This document shows positions 43,701-52,061 of a stretch of 64,000 nt of DNA, piece after piece. Position numbers and translations under genes: made by a program. The DNA is from Agromyces archimandritae (GTDB lineage: Bacteria; Actinomycetota; Actinomycetes; Actinomycetales; Microbacteriaceae). The notes under the pieces are model-generated. The model had not been told where the DNA came from, made no database searches, and saw only the letters and a program-made list of their open reading frames with translations. How positions within the stretch are numbered: the stretch's first letter is position 1; every line of letters starts with the position of its first letter. The stretch is taken from positions 496,001 to 560,000 of the forward strand of contig NZ_CP071696.1 of assembly GCF_018024495.1 (NCBI RefSeq). The letters are read 5' to 3'.

Positions 43701-46581
43701 CGGCGACGGGCGCCTGCGCGTTCCCGCTCTGCGGGGCGATGCCGACGCGCACGGTTCCGCTGGCCCGGGCGCCGAGGGCGTCGGTGACGCTGTAGCCGAA
43801 GGCGTCGGTTCCGGCCGAGTACTCGCCGGCGCGGTATTCGAGCCAGTCGCCGCCGGATGCCGTGACCGCGCCGCGTTCCGGGGCGGAGTCGGCCCCGATG
43901 AACTGCACCGCGTCGCCGTCGGCATCGGCACCCGTGAGCGGGATCCGCACCCGCACCGTCTGCCCGGCGAGCACGCGGGCGTCGATCGTCGCCGGCGCCG
44001 GGGCGGTGTTCGTGGCCGCGTCCTCCTCGCGCACGGTGATGCGAGCCGTCGCGGTCGCGAACTGGCCGTCCGGGCCGGTGACCCGGTAGACCACCGAGGC
44101 GCTGCCCGGCTCGCTCGGGGCGACGAATCGCAGCGTCTCCCCCGAGACGAAGGCGAAGCCGGCCTCGGGCAGGTCGACGATCTCGGAGTCGAGGGTGAGC
44201 TCGTCGCCGTCCGGGTGCAGATCGTTGGCGAGCACGGGGATGTCGATGACGCCGCCGACGCGCACGGATGCGGTGTCGTCGACGGCGGTCGGCGGCTGCC
44301 GTTGCACGGGCACGGGCAGTTCGACGATGGCCAGTTCGCCGTCGGCGGAGGCCAGCCCGTTGCTGACGCGGTAGGCGACGGTCGCCGAGCCCCGCTCGAG
44401 CGGCGCGGTGAGGGTGACGCGCAGCACCCGGTGCTCGACGACCTCGACCCTGACGCCGTCGGTTCCGCTTTCGGCGGACGTGACGAGCAGCACCCCGCCC
44501 ATGGGGTCGATGTCGGTGGCGAGCACGTCCGCGTCGGCCGGCTGCCCGGCGCGCAGGAACGCGGTGTGCGGCACGGTGATCGGCACGGTGTCGCGGTCGG
44601 GCGGTGCGGTCACCTCGATGCGGACGGTGCCGGTAGCCGTCTGGCGCCCGTCGGTGACGCTGTACTCGAGCAGGTGGGTGCCGGCGACGGCGCTCTCGAA
44701 GCGGAACCGGCCGGCGTCGAAGTCGGTCGTGACGACCGCATCGGCCCGCGCGGGCACGGCCGACAGGCGCGGCGCGTCCGAGCCGCCGCGCACGTGTTCG
44801 AGCGGGCGGATCTCGACCTCGGCGCCGGCCGCCGCCCGCACGACGAAGGAGTCGGCCACGAGCGGCACGGTGCCGGCGGATCGCGCTTCGACATCGAGCA
44901 CGCCGCTTCCGGCATCCCGCCCGTCCGAGACGAGCAGATGCACCCCGTGGGCGGATCCGCCGCCTTCGGCGACCACGACCCGGCCTTCCGGCGTGTGGGT
45001 GACGAGGTCGTCGCCGGCGGCTTCGGCCGACTGCAGGAAGATCGTGTCGCCGTCGGGGTCGACCCAGTCGGCGAGGACGTCTCGCGTGATGCGCCCGCCC
45101 GTCTCCATGACGGCGGTGGATGCCCGCATCTGCTTCGGCGGCGAATTCTCGTCGGGCGGGCGCATCGTGACGCGGACGCGGGCGGTGTCCCGGCCGCCGC
45201 GGCCGTCGCCGACCGTGTAGGCGAACGCGTACGAGCCGGCCGCCTCGGCCGGGGCGCTCAGTTGCAGTTGTTGGCCGTCGGAGACGATGTCGACGCCGAT
45301 GCCCTCCGGCACCTCGCCGATCGATTCGATGACGAGCACATCGCCGTTCGCGTCGGAGTCGTTCAGCAGCACGGGCAGGATGGTGCTGCGCCCGGGCCGG
45401 GCCCCCAGTTCGTCGTCGACGGCGACCGGCGGCAGCTGCGCCTTCTCGATCGTCGGCGGCGTGTCGGGGTCGGGGCGTTCGACGGTCTCCTCGGTCTGCT
45501 CGGCGTCGCGGATCGCGTCCCAGTTGTCGATGAGGCCGTACCCGTCGGCGGGGGCCCAGCTTCGGCCGCTGCGGGCGTCGTTCAGCACGATCGCCTCGCC
45601 GGCGGTGCGGAAGACGAGATCGGGCGCCCCGGCCGGCCGTGCGAGCTCGGTGAGCTGCCCCTCGGCATCCGCGCAGCCGCGCCAGCCCGTGCCGTCGGCC
45701 CAGGCCGCATAGAGGCATCCGCCCTGCCGCACGGGCGGGGCCGGGATGCCGGCCCGGCCCTCGACCGGGCGCGAAAGCGAACCGTCGGCGAGGTTCGTCT
45801 CGATGAGGCCCGAGCGGTGCGCGATCGCCAGGCGGTCCCCGACCGCCGACGCCTCCTGCAGGCTGACGTCGCTCATATTTCCGGGCAGTGCGATCGTGCG
45901 CTCGGCGGTTCGGAGGCCGCGCTCGTCGACGTCGTAGACCGCCCAGCGACCCCCGGCCGAGCTCAGCCGGTATTCGTGGTCGGCGTCGACATCGAGCGTC
46001 CAGCGTTCGGCGACCCGGTCGGAGTCGGCGGCGTCGACCCGGGCGAGGACGCCGGTGGCGGGGGTGAACGCGAACAGCATGCCGTCGTCGTCGACCGACA
46101 GCAGGGTGCCCGGCCCGAACCCGAGATCGGGTTCGCTGCCGCTGTCGAAGCGCTCGAGCTCGCCGAGGGGCACGATCCATACGTCGCCGTCGGCGCCGAT
46201 GACGGCCCTGGACCCCGCGATCGCGAGGGTCCGCGTGTCGGGCGGGGCGGCGACGGTCGCCGTGACGGCGGAGGTCACCGGGTCGATGACGTCGATGCCG
46301 GCACGTTCGGGGTCGAGGACGAGCACGTCGGCACCGCGCTGGGCGACGACCGCGCGATCGGCGCCGGTTTCGACGATGCTGTTCAGTTCGAGCACCGCGG
46401 TGTTCGCACGGCCCACGGCGTGCAGGTGCTCGTTGGCGACCCACACGGCCGCATCGCCGAGATCCATCCGCCGGGTGGTGGTGCCGTCGGCGGTGACGAT
46501 GACGGTCGCCGCCAGCGCGACCGCCGCGACGACCGCGGTGCCGAACGCCAGCCGTCGCAGGCGACGGCGGGCGGGCTTCAT
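40711..46581 (-). CDS. giant surface protein with Ig-like/cadherin-like repeats and Fn3 domains
   Basis: A 1956-residue protein with a single N-terminal membrane helix (RLAFGTAVVAAVALAATVIV), so it is type II and mostly outside. Residues about 35-440 look like a beta-propeller-like domain. Next come many Ig-like repeats opening with a pattern such as PVAVEDAVTVRPGAQVAVRVLANDSD and containing GSYxF/GxxxATAxVxI; at least eight are visible. Three Fn3-like modules (DPVSSVRLTGFVDRG, PSGLAATPIDGGLRIAWDP, GQVTVSWAPFSPNGDP) precede a Cys-bearing C-terminal domain. This is the Fn3 protein of PFNA-like clusters, possibly an adhesin or wall-spanning organiser. The start overlaps the kinase stop (ATGA). 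Confidence 0.88.
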   Translation of the reverse strand: MKPARRRLRRLAFGTAVVAAVALAATVIVTADGTTTRRMDLGDAAVWVANEHLHAVGRANTAVLELNSIVETGADRAVVAQRGADVLVLDPERAGIDVIDPVTSAVTATVAAPPDTRTLAIAGSRAVIGADGDVWIVPLGELERFDSGSEPDLGFGPGTLLSVDDDGMLFAFTPATGVLARVDAADSDRVAERWTLDVDADHEYRLSSAGGRWAVYDVDERGLRTAERTIALPGNMSDVSLQEASAVGDRLAIAHRSGLIETNLADGSLSRPVEGRAGIPAPPVRQGGCLYAAWADGTGWRGCADAEGQLTELARPAGAPDLVFRTAGEAIVLNDARSGRSWAPADGYGLIDNWDAIRDAEQTEETVERPDPDTPPTIEKAQLPPVAVDDELGARPGRSTILPVLLNDSDANGDVLVIESIGEVPEGIGVDIVSDGQQLQLSAPAEAAGSYAFAYTVGDGRGGRDTARVRVTMRPPDENSPPKQMRASTAVMETGGRITRDVLADWVDPDGDTIFLQSAEAAGDDLVTHTPEGRVVVAEGGGSAHGVHLLVSDGRDAGSGVLDVEARSAGTVPLVADSFVVRAAAGAEVEIRPLEHVRGGSDAPRLSAVPARADAVVTTDFDAGRFRFESAVAGTHLLEYSVTDGRQTATGTVRIEVTAPPDRDTVPITVPHTAFLRAGQPADADVLATDIDPMGGVLLVTSAESGTDGVRVEVVEHRVLRVTLTAPLERGSATVAYRVSNGLASADGELAIVELPVPVQRQPPTAVDDTASVRVGGVIDIPVLANDLHPDGDELTLDSEIVDLPEAGFAFVSGETLRFVAPSEPGSASVVYRVTGPDGQFATATARITVREEDAATNTAPAPATIDARVLAGQTVRVRIPLTGADADGDAVQFIGADSAPERGAVTASGGDWLEYRAGEYSAGTDAFGYSVTDALGARASGTVRVGIAPQSGNAQAPVAVEDAVTVRPGAQVAVRVLANDSDPGGGTLRLVGIEPTGQARAEVDGELVRVEAPEAEGSYGFVTTIENEQRATASSFLVVEVDADAPPVPPVASDTVLTLSDIQDRASVDVDVLRNVFVPERGTAGLEVSLLAGFDAGASVRADGKVRVEVAERGRVVPFAVGVPGDPERRAYAVIRIPGSADAIPQLRKDAPAIVVASGQETRIPLEDVVVAAAGRTVRLVDRAEVEATHSDGEAAATDAVTLRYRSEPGYFGPASIAFTVVDGEAGDPDARTAALVLPIEVTPAEGQPPSFTGGVLDFEQGATRTVDLVRLTQHADPEAAGTPGYRLLDPVPSGFRFRLDGTKLTITAEPGTEIGTRSRIGIGVRDGELDGVGGRIELRVVASTRPLARPVADEAVVTRGQTTVVDVLRNDRAANPFPGEALRVVGLRGLDGLPKGVKVAPGDDGAKLEVSVAAGAEPVNAAIDYEVADATGDASRNTWGRLVISVQDRPDPVSSVRLTGFVDRGLDVAFAAGAANNAPITGFELVARDASGAVVSRSECETTSCRIPTGGNGREHAVDVQISARNAVGASTPVSLGETVWSDIVPAAPSGLAATPIDGGLRIAWDPVDTGGGSAVDAYVLTVAGRQSQLGAASACTRSRCSVDWTGLANGTAVAFTVSARNQAYPAFSRWAEAGGSGTPSGAPVPGTIEVAGDAANGQVTVSWAPFSPNGDPVRGYLVQRLTADATAPPGGPQACRVSEPAPGQLIRPSTGGTVVEVFDAGPGTTSLRVDGLGAESVRYTFVVWGWNGSGCTSTEVAGVVVRPAPGAVNGLAGDMRMTGSADAPVWDRYLRPPSSSHASVEIVAVDARGSQIPGTRRSYQGESWPRQLLDRPYGETVRFQLRGCTVWGSCGAWSEVMPALGVDSPSLTFRLPGRTWNAAAGTWSWTGDPDNAGIPVTAYRCGVAGSSGARAQTGTSCTVPGAIRPSWVRPDQWTAPAVWLDVEIGGVVARFEQ

Positions 46582-47777
46582 CCCCGGTCCCCGATCAGAC
46601 CGGCCATCGCCGGCAGGTCGAGCTCGGCGGCGGCGCCGACGAGCAGCGCGCCGCCGACGGCGCCGATCAGGAGGGCCGCGGCCAGGCCCACCGAGATCCA
46701 CAGCGGGGCGTTGCGCCGCCGGCGCACGGCCGAGAGCGGCATGCGCGAGGTATCGGGCACCGGGGTGGCCTGCTTCGGGCCTTTCCGCGGCATGCGCACG
46801 GGGCTCCGGGGGGTGCGCGACGCGCCGCCGGCCGGCACGGCGTCGGCGACCGAACGCACGGTGGGGTCGTCGCGATCTCCGGCGACGTCCTCGATCCATT
46901 CCCCGATCGCGAGCTCCGCCACGGTGGGTTCGAGACCGAGCTCGACCTCGACGGCCTGCAGATCGCGCAGGAACGCGAGCGCTCCCGGGTAGCGTTCATC
47001 GGGCACCCGGCTCATCGAGCGGCGGAGCACCCCCTCGAGGGATGCCGGCACGTCGCTGCGGCCGGTCGGCGGCGGGTCGCCGCGCCGAACGCGTGCGATG
47101 AGGGCGGCCGAGGAGTTGTCGAGCTCCGGGCCTTCGAAGGGGCTGCGGCCGGCCAGCAGCGAGTAGGCGGTCGCACCGAGCGACCACACCTCGCTGGCGA
47201 TCGTGCCCGAGACGTCGCCGCGCAGCACTTCGGGGGCCGACCACGGGATCGACAGGCCGAGCGAATCGCTCACATCGGTCTCGTCGATCGTGGCCGCGAT
47301 GCCGAAGTCGCCGAGCACGGGATGGCCGAAGGCGGTCGTGAGGATGTTCGAGGGTTTGATGTCGCGGTGCAGCACGCCGTTGCGATGCGCGGTCTCGACG
47401 GCGGCGGCGATGCGGATCGTGGTCGCCAGGGCCGCGGTGACGGGCAGCGGTTCGGTGCGGAACCGCTGGGCGGGGCCCGCCACGCAGTGCTCCATGACGA
47501 GGTACGGGCGGCCGTCCGCAGAGACCCCCGCCTGGTGCACGGTGAGCACCGAGGGGTGCGCCGAGAGCTGCGCGGAGAGATCGGCCTCGGCGCGGAAGGC
47601 GGCTCGTACCTCTTCGCTGACGATGTCGGCGAGCATGACCTTGACCGCGACGAGACGGCGCGGAAAGTTCTCCTCGTACAGGAAGACGTCGGCGAAACCG
47701 CCCGATCCGAGCACCCGCACGAAGGTGAAGCCGGGCAGCGTCGGCGGGGCCGACGGGAGTCTGGCGGTCATCGTCAC
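46578..47777 (-). CDS. transmembrane serine/threonine protein kinase (PknB-like)
   Basis: A 399-residue Hanks-type kinase. Gly-rich loop LGSGGFADVFLY, Lys in VAVKVML, catalytic loop LHRDIKPSNIL and DFG motif GDFGIAATI mark an active enzyme in residues about 15-280. A basic Pro-rich linker follows, then one membrane helix (LWISVGLAAALLIGAVGGALLVG) and a short outer tail, with no PASTA domain. The GTG start overlaps the phosphatase stop (GTGA); ATG two codons later is possible. Its likely targets include the two FHA proteins' partners in the cluster. Confidence 0.93.
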   Translation of the reverse strand: MTMTARLPSAPPTLPGFTFVRVLGSGGFADVFLYEENFPRRLVAVKVMLADIVSEEVRAAFRAEADLSAQLSAHPSVLTVHQAGVSADGRPYLVMEHCVAGPAQRFRTEPLPVTAALATTIRIAAAVETAHRNGVLHRDIKPSNILTTAFGHPVLGDFGIAATIDETDVSDSLGLSIPWSAPEVLRGDVSGTIASEVWSLGATAYSLLAGRSPFEGPELDNSSAALIARVRRGDPPPTGRSDVPASLEGVLRRSMSRVPDERYPGALAFLRDLQAVEVELGLEPTVAELAIGEWIEDVAGDRDDPTVRSVADAVPAGGASRTPRSPVRMPRKGPKQATPVPDTSRMPLSAVRRRRNAPLWISVGLAAALLIGAVGGALLVGAAAELDLPAMAGLIGDRG

Positions 47778-48571
47778 CCCGCAGGGTCCGGGCGGCGCAC
47801 CTTCAGCACATCGACGACCACGACGGTGATGTTGTCGCGGCCGCCGTTGCCGAGCGCGGCGTCGACGAGCGCCTTCACGGCGGCGTCGGCCTTCGGGTTC
47901 TCGAGCAGGAAGTGGCGGATGCCGTAGGAGGTGAGCTCCTTGGTCAGCCCGTCGGAGCAGGCGAGCAGGCGCATGCCCTCGGCGATCTCGACGGCGCGGT
48001 AGTCGGGCGCGGGCACCTCGTGGAAGCCCACGGCACGGGTGATGACGTTCGAATGCGGGTGCGTGTCGGCTTCCTCGCGGGTGATCTGCCCGGCGTCGAC
48101 GAGTTCCTGCACGATCGAATGGTCGACGGTGAGCTGGTCGAGCACGCCGCTCTCGAGCCGGTAGACGCGCGAGTCGCCGATGTTGAAGATGAGCCAGGCC
48201 GCTTCGTCCCCGATCATTCCGACGGCCGCGCCCGTGACGGTCGTGCCGCTGCCCTCGTCGGTGACGCCGGTGCTGCGGCCCATGTCGGTGACGGCCAGCC
48301 GCAGCGCCGAGTCGATCTCGGTCGTGCCGACGATGTCCCGGCCGCCGTGCTCGGCGAGGCGGGTGACGACGGCGGCGCTTGCGAAATCGCCGGCGGCGTG
48401 CCCGCCCATGCCGTCGGCGACGGCGAAGATCGGCCATTGGGCGATGTAGGAGTCTTCGTTGACCTCGCGCCGGAGGCCGACATCGGTCATCGCCGCCCAG
48501 GCGAGTTCGAGCTCCGTGCCGTCCGGCAGGGTGACGGTGTGCCCCGTGTTTCCGTGGCCGATCTGCGTCAT
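47774..48571 (-). CDS. PP2C-family serine/threonine phosphatase
   Basis: A 265-residue PP2C phosphatase (PstP/PrpC-like) without a membrane segment. Metal-binding motifs are intact: RREVNEDSYIAQ, AVADGMGGHAAGD, FNIGDSRVYRL, LLACSDGLT and GGRDNITVVVV. It would reverse the adjacent kinase. It overlaps the kinase gene by four bases and lies 28 bases from the FHA gene. The start ATG at 48571 is the first in-frame ATG. Confidence 0.94.
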   Translation of the reverse strand: MTQIGHGNTGHTVTLPDGTELELAWAAMTDVGLRREVNEDSYIAQWPIFAVADGMGGHAAGDFASAAVVTRLAEHGGRDIVGTTEIDSALRLAVTDMGRSTGVTDEGSGTTVTGAAVGMIGDEAAWLIFNIGDSRVYRLESGVLDQLTVDHSIVQELVDAGQITREEADTHPHSNVITRAVGFHEVPAPDYRAVEIAEGMRLLACSDGLTKELTSYGIRHFLLENPKADAAVKALVDAALGNGGRDNITVVVVDVLKVRRPDPAG

Positions 48572-48599
48572 CGCATCGGCTTCTTCGAGCGGGCTGGGG

Positions 48600-49511
48600 T
48601 CACGCGGGGCGCTCCTCGTGGTTCGGCAGGATCTCGACGATCGTATCGTCTCCGAGCTGAAGTCGCGTGCCCGCTTCGATGACACGTGGTTCGCCGGGGC
48701 GGATGCGGGTGCGCAGCCCGCCCCGGATGAGGGTCGTGCCGTTGGCCGAATCGAGGTCGTCGGCGACGATCCGGGTGCCCTCGCGGCGCAGTTCGAGGTG
48801 CGTGCCCGAGACCGTCGCGGCCGCGGGGACGGTGAGGACGAGGGTGTCCTCGCGCTGGATGCGCGCGCGGCGCGGGGCCCGGCCGATCCGCACGGTGCCT
48901 TCGAGCAGGCGCACGGGGCCGTCGTCGATGCGGTATCGCACGGGCCTGGCCGTCCGCGGTGCGGGCGAGGCCGGTGCTTCGGCGGCAGCGGGCGGGGCGA
49001 GGGGTCGCTCGGCGGCCCAGTCGACGAGGTCTGCATCGACGGCGACGCCCGGGCCGATCGGCCGGGCTCCCTCCGGTGGATGCCCCGGCCCCCCGCCGTC
49101 GGCGGCCTCGCCGCCGGGGTGCGCGCCGGCATCCGCTCCGCGCATGATGCGGAAACCGTCGACGGCGGCGAACTCGGCGAGGTGGAACGGGACGATGCCG
49201 CCCGAGGTGAACCGCCGCAGCCGTTCGCCGCGGAGCTCGACGACGAGATCGCCGCGGGCCACCACGGTGAAGGCATCCGTCCGTCCGCTCTCGCGGATGA
49301 CGACGGCGAACGCGCCGACCGCATCGGCACCGGCCGTCGGCAGGGCGGCCATGAGCCGCTCGAGTCGCACGGCCGCGCCCGACGCCGCCGCATCGACGAG
49401 CGCTGCGAGCACCGTCGGCGACACGGGCGAGCCCACGGCCGCGACGAAGCTGCGGCCCGCGACGACGTGCAGGCCGCTGCCCGTACGCCCGCGCAGCACT
49501 CCCGCTTCCAT
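48600..49511 (-). CDS. FHA domain-containing protein
   Basis: A 303-residue protein with an N-terminal region (MEAGVLRGRTGSGLHVVAGRSFVAAVG) that is not recognised, an Ala/Pro-rich linker, and a C-terminal FHA domain (TVRIGRAPR, VSGTHLELRREG, DLDSANGTTLIRGG). It is the first gene of the kinase/phosphatase cluster. The Ser/Thr-phosphopeptide-binding Arg, Ser and Asn positions look conserved, so it should read phosphorylation made by the kinase next door. Confidence 0.9.
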   Translation of the reverse strand: MEAGVLRGRTGSGLHVVAGRSFVAAVGSPVSPTVLAALVDAAASGAAVRLERLMAALPTAGADAVGAFAVVIRESGRTDAFTVVARGDLVVELRGERLRRFTSGGIVPFHLAEFAAVDGFRIMRGADAGAHPGGEAADGGGPGHPPEGARPIGPGVAVDADLVDWAAERPLAPPAAAEAPASPAPRTARPVRYRIDDGPVRLLEGTVRIGRAPRRARIQREDTLVLTVPAAATVSGTHLELRREGTRIVADDLDSANGTTLIRGGLRTRIRPGEPRVIEAGTRLQLGDDTIVEILPNHEERPA

Positions 49512-49589
49512 GACGGCAAGTCTCGCACGCCGACGGCCGCGCCGCGTGCGACCGCGTGGATCGGGCGGCCGGGTCGCCGCCGGCGCGGC

Positions 49590-50816
49590 TCAGGCGGCCC
49601 GTCCGTGCTCGCCGGCGGCGGCCGTGGCGGCGAAGGCCCATTCGGGCATCATCCCGCGTCCGAGCATCGCGTGCAGCAGACGGGCCATCCCGTAGCCGGG
49701 ATCGGCGGCGAGGGCCCGGTCGACGAAGACGCCGGCGGCGCTGCCGCGTCCGAGGCTCCAGGCGAGCCACGCGAGCACCGTTCCGACGGCGGCCCGGTCC
49801 GCACGCGGCGCATGCGCGGCGATATCGGCGAGTCGTGCAATGGCCCGTTCGATGCGGTCGGGGTCGGGCCGCGTGGTCGCCGTGCCGCGGAACAGGCTCG
49901 ACAGACGGACGGTGACGGGGTGGTCCCGCAGTGCGACGACTGCGTCGTCGAAGGCCTCCCCCGTGTATTCGGCCCGTTCGTGGATGCGGGCGCCGTCGAG
50001 GAGGGAGAGTTCGCCGATCCTCGCGCCGAAGGCGATCTGCAGGGTCAGGGCGTCGCGCACGGCGGGAGAGGCGAGATGGGCGAGCAGCAGGGCGTCTTCG
50101 TCGAGTCGGGCTTCGGCGCGATCCGCATCCGCCTCCGCATCGGAGGGCCGGGTGTCGCCGACGAGCAAGGCCTCCACGAGCGCGATCGGGTCGAAACGGC
50201 CGCCCGGCAGCGCGCGCAGCCGCTCGGCGTTCGTCAGCCCGGCGACCTCCGCACGGAGCTCATCGCCGAGGCGACGCCGGCGGACGGCGAGGCTGCGTGC
50301 GCGATCGCGGTCGCGAGGCGGCAGCTCGGCCAGCCGGGTGACCTCGTGCAGGGCGCCGGGGACGGGCGGTGCGGCCGCGGCCGCCTCGCTCTCCTCGATC
50401 AGCGACATCGGCCGGCCGCCGGCCGGGAGCTCCTCGTCGAACACGGATCCCCACCCGTCGCGGGCGAGGACGAACGCATCGCGGACGGCGAAGCCCGCCT
50501 GCTCGAGCCGGCCTCCGAGGAACTCGCAGAGGGATGCCCGCGGCGGGCGGCATCCCCGACCGAAGGCGCGATTCGTGTAGACGATCGGCAGGACGCCGTC
50601 GATGCCGGGCATGCGGCTCAGCATGCCGACGGCCAGGGCGGCGACGGCATCGCGGTCGGCCCGTTCGCCGCGCGGCAGCGGCGCACGGAACGCGGCGACG
50701 GCGGCCGTTCCCGAGAAGGCGAGGAAGACGATGCAGTCGCGCGGGCGGAACCCTGCCAGCGACGGGACGAGGGCGAGGAGGTCATGGCTGCGGTGTGCGG
50801 TGAGGGTGATCGACAT
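49590..50816 (-). CDS. DUF4192 domain-containing protein
   Basis: A 408-residue soluble protein of the actinobacterial DUF4192 family (SHDLLALVPSLAGFRPRDCIVFLAF near the N-terminus, VLAWLAWSLGRGSAAGVFVDRALAADPGYGMARLL near the end, the latter a TPR-like helical stretch). Function unknown. The start ATG at 50816 begins MSITLTAHR; a longer frame upstream is a shadow. It follows the FHA-kinase cluster in genome order, with a 78-bp gap, but is not known to belong to it. Confidence 0.85.
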   Translation of the reverse strand: MSITLTAHRSHDLLALVPSLAGFRPRDCIVFLAFSGTAAVAAFRAPLPRGERADRDAVAALAVGMLSRMPGIDGVLPIVYTNRAFGRGCRPPRASLCEFLGGRLEQAGFAVRDAFVLARDGWGSVFDEELPAGGRPMSLIEESEAAAAAPPVPGALHEVTRLAELPPRDRDRARSLAVRRRRLGDELRAEVAGLTNAERLRALPGGRFDPIALVEALLVGDTRPSDAEADADRAEARLDEDALLLAHLASPAVRDALTLQIAFGARIGELSLLDGARIHERAEYTGEAFDDAVVALRDHPVTVRLSSLFRGTATTRPDPDRIERAIARLADIAAHAPRADRAAVGTVLAWLAWSLGRGSAAGVFVDRALAADPGYGMARLLHAMLGRGMMPEWAFAATAAAGEHGRAA

Positions 50817-50974
50817 GCCGCCGAGTCTCGCCGCCCGGGCCGGGCCCGCGAGGCGATTCCGGAAAGCCGTGGAATCGGCAGGTGCGCGGCGCCCCTGTGG
50901 AGGAGCGGTGCGCTCGGGCATCCGCCGGCCGTGCAGGTTCGTCGCGTCGCGGCATCCGGCCGCCCCGCGGGATC

Positions 50975-51934
50975 TCAGCCGAAGATCGCGTCGATCTCCG
51001 CCGCCTCGTCCGCGCTCGGCCGCCACGAGCCCGCCCGCACGTTCTGCTCGATCTGCTCGGGCCTCGTCGCCCCGGCGATGACGCTCGTGAGGCCGTCCTG
51101 CGCGAGCATCCAGCCGAAGGTCGCCTCGAGCATGGCGACGCCGTGCTCACGGCACCACTCGGCATACCGGTCCAGCGCATCCCAGGGCGCGGCGTCGAAG
51201 TACGCACGGCGCTCGCGCATGATCCGCGAATCGTCCGGTCCGCCCTCGCGCGTGAACTTGCCCGTCAACAGCCCGGCCCGCAGCGGGAAGTACGGCAGGA
51301 ATCCGACGCCGAAGGCGCGCGCGGCGGGCAGTACCTCGGCTTCGGCGTCGCGGACGATGAGACTGTATTCGTTCTGCGCGGAGATGAACGACTCGGTGGC
51401 GGCCAGCTCCGCGGTGAGGGCCGCCTCGGCGATCTGCCAGCCGGCGAGGTTCGAATGCCCGATGTAGCGGACCTTGCCCTCGCGCACGAGCTCGTCGAGT
51501 GCGGCGAGGGTCTCCGCGATCGGCGTCGCCGGATCGGGCGTGTGCAGCTGGTAGAGGTCGATCCAGTCGGTCTTCAGGCGTCGGAGGGAGCCCTCGACGG
51601 CGAGCCGGATGTATCGGCGCGAGCCCTTCGAACCCCAGTCCGGCAGCGGCGAGGGGATCTCGGCGTGGCCGAATTTCGTGGCGATCACGACCTCGTCCCG
51701 CCGCCCCTGCAGGGCCTCGCCGAGGAGGCTCTCGCTCAGGCCGTACTCCTTGCCGTATACATCGGCGGTGTCGATGAGGTTCACCCCCGCGGCCAGGGCC
51801 GCGTCGAGCACCGCGCGGGTGCCCTCGGGCGACTCGGTCGCGGTGCCGCGGCGGCCGAAGTTGTTGCCGCCGAGCCCGACGGCCGACACGCGCAGCCCGC
51901 TTCGGCCGAGGGAACGGTACTCGAGATCTGCCAT
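50975..51934 (-). CDS. aldo/keto reductase
   Basis: A 319-residue NADPH-dependent (alpha/beta)8 oxidoreductase. The catalytic tetrad is present in LIDTADVYGKEYGLSE (Asp, Tyr), VIATKFG (Lys) and YQLHTPD (His), along with YIGHSNLAGWQI and SVIAGATRPEQIEQN. It resembles the general AKR11/AKR12-type stress reductases. The ATG lies at 51934, with a divergent ogt gene upstream. Substrate not predictable. Confidence 0.92.
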   Translation of the reverse strand: MADLEYRSLGRSGLRVSAVGLGGNNFGRRGTATESPEGTRAVLDAALAAGVNLIDTADVYGKEYGLSESLLGEALQGRRDEVVIATKFGHAEIPSPLPDWGSKGSRRYIRLAVEGSLRRLKTDWIDLYQLHTPDPATPIAETLAALDELVREGKVRYIGHSNLAGWQIAEAALTAELAATESFISAQNEYSLIVRDAEAEVLPAARAFGVGFLPYFPLRAGLLTGKFTREGGPDDSRIMRERRAYFDAAPWDALDRYAEWCREHGVAMLEATFGWMLAQDGLTSVIAGATRPEQIEQNVRAGSWRPSADEAAEIDAIFG

Positions 51935-52061
51935 GCGTCCAGCCTAGGATCGAGCCCGTCCTCTCCTCCACACCTCGCCTCCGACCCTCCGATTCCCGCG
52001 GATCGCCGACGATGTCCGATTTCCGCGAGCCGATGTCGGCGGCCGCGGCTAGCGTAGAGCC

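Noticed and set aside
40408..46992. 2194-codon open frame on the plus strand
   Set aside because: It is the antisense shadow of the Ig/Fn3 gene in very GC-rich DNA; it lacks recognisable domains and has shadow-like composition.
32681..49511. Classical type VII (ESX) secretion locus
   Set aside because: No WXG100, EccB, EccD, EccE or mycosin homologues were seen; only the EccC-like ATPase supports it.
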